From Arthonia radiata (Eukaryota > Ascomycota > Arthoniomycetes > Arthoniales > Arthoniaceae): DNA of 64,000 nt. Below the pieces are notes generated by a model. That model ran no database searches. It saw only the letters and a list, made by a program, of their open reading frames with translations, and was not told the DNA's origin. How positions within the stretch are numbered: position 1 is the first letter of the stretch; every line of letters begins with the position of its first letter. Position numbers and translations under genes: made by a program. Below, piece by piece: positions 63,066 to 64,000 of the stretch. The stretch is taken from assembly GCA_002989075.1 (NCBI GenBank), contig PSQN01000003.1, positions 1,616,340 to 1,680,339 on the forward strand, written 5' to 3'.

Positions 63066-63571
63066 TGTTAGAAATTAACCAACTAGCTGGTTAGCCGGAA
63101 CCCTTAGGGGCCCAGAGTATCGGACAGGTTCTACCAGCTGTCTCAATTTAGAATAGAACAAGCCTTTTATTTAAAGGATCGAGCCTAGTAGCCCGAGTTT
63201 AGGACAAAAAGAAGCATTATACAACCTATTCTAGACAGCTGGCCTATAGTCTAAGACAACACAAAATAGACTTAAAGACTAACAGTTTTAAATAGACAGA
63301 ATTACTGTCTTATATAGTAAGTTATAGGTTATCTGGCTCCTATTAAAAGAACAGATATCTAGTAAGTTCTGTACGGGCCGCTAGACTTAGATATATAAGC
63401 TAGGATCTCTTTAGAGGATTTTAGCTAATAAGACAGACAATATAACAACAGCTTCTCCTTGCTACTAAGTATTGTACCTGTACTAAGCCTAAGTATTGCA
63501 CCAGTCTTAAGCTAGTCTCGTCTTTCTACTCTTTATAGTAGTATTCTTCTTCTTCCCTGTACTATTTTACA
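63066..63571 (+). repeat. Solo LTR, Copia family, with target duplication ACTAA
   Basis: 506 bp, reverse orientation relative to 30611-31117 and 1272-1779. ACTAA lies immediately on both sides (63061-63065 and 63572-63576). GC content is clearly higher than the surroundings, and this copy retains more C and G than the others, so it carries the least RIP of the four copies. Fossil solo LTR. Confidence 0.88.
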
Positions 63572-63576
63572 ACTAA

Positions 63577-64000
63577 TATATAAAAGATATACTTAATTTT
63601 AGTATTACTTTTAACTTTAGAGAAGATACTTTTAGTAAACTTAGTCTACTTAGCTAGAGTAACTTAGTTTATAGTAATAATAAGAAAGATTACTATTTTT
63701 ATTTTAGCTATATCTTTATTATTAGTATAAAGATAGAGAGTTTAATTATATAGTAGTTTAGTTTATAAAGAATTATAATATTAAGCTTAACTAAAGCTAA
63801 GTTAGTTATACTTACTATATATACTTAGAAAGCTCTCTAAGTCTCTTAATTAATTAAAAAGTTTAATAATAGTAATAATATAATACTAGTAATAATTAAA
63901 GAAAATAATACTAATATAGTTACTTTAGCTAAGAACTTAAAATACTATAAAGATACTAAGTATATTAATATATATTAGTATTTCTATTAAAAGTAGCTTC
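63577..64000. repeat. AT-rich RIPed sequence to the window end
   Basis: Continuation of the repeat block; no domain recognised, cut by the window edge. Confidence 0.5.

Noticed and set aside
1-64000. tRNA or rRNA genes
   Set aside because: No cloverleaf with A and B box sequences or rRNA core sequence was recognised; the initiator-tRNA-like string at 35490 is part of a primer-binding site.

Overview
The window comes from a filamentous ascomycete (Pezizomycotina) whose genome is split into gene-bearing islands of ordinary base composition and long AT-rich, transposon-packed blocks. Evidence for this: short spliced introns with GTRNGT donors and CTNAY-type branch sites, a fungal-type cytochrome P450 and a 14-TM MFS carrier, and repeat blocks in which almost every difference between copies is a C/T or G/A transition with TpA in great excess. 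That is the signature of repeat-induced point mutation (RIP). The sequence does not allow a species call.

Layout. 1-1210: GC-rich, no gene I can support. 1211-8756: AT-rich repeat block with a Copia-family solo LTR near its left edge and a Gypsy-family (G1) LTR at its right edge. 8757-12530: gene island with three minus- or plus-strand genes: a decayed unknown gene (8911-9763, +), a HAD-IIB phosphatase-like gene with an in-frame stop (10164-11015, -), and an apparently intact two-exon APH-type kinase gene (11238-12270, -). 12531-21110: AT-rich block with a Tc1/mariner-like DNA transposon, a 200-bp GC-normal spacer, a nearly RIP-free solo LTR (15910-16359), and Copia-like remains. 21111-28860: second gene island with a three-or-four-exon gene of a fungal family of unknown function, a seven-exon P450 (-) that looks decayed, and, divergent from it, an intact two-exon MFS efflux carrier (+). 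28861-64000: a repeat stack.

The stack can be read as a time series from insertion-site duplications. An old, heavily RIPed background of Copia-like and unclassified sequence received a Copia element (30611-41092, target duplication ATACT), a Gypsy element G1 (42873-48954, GCTAT) and a second Gypsy element G2 (51099-57001, ATATA). A Tad1/I-type LINE (35650-40712) later landed inside the right LTR of the Copia element. Solo LTRs of that same Copia family lie at 1272-1779 and 63066-63571, each with a 5-bp duplication, so one family has seeded both ends of the window.

How the genes work together: P450 plus MFS carrier, divergently transcribed, is the usual arrangement of a detoxification or secondary-metabolite remnant, but no backbone synthase is visible and the P450 has lost key arginines. 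The small island at 8757-12530 is flanked by RIPed repeats on both sides. Its first gene carries several stops that are all explicable by C-to-T change, as if RIP had leaked outward from the repeats. No new defence or mobile system with clear machinery was found. The most informative signals are the nested chronology, the apparent RIP damage to host genes, and the unusual gene remnants in the small island.
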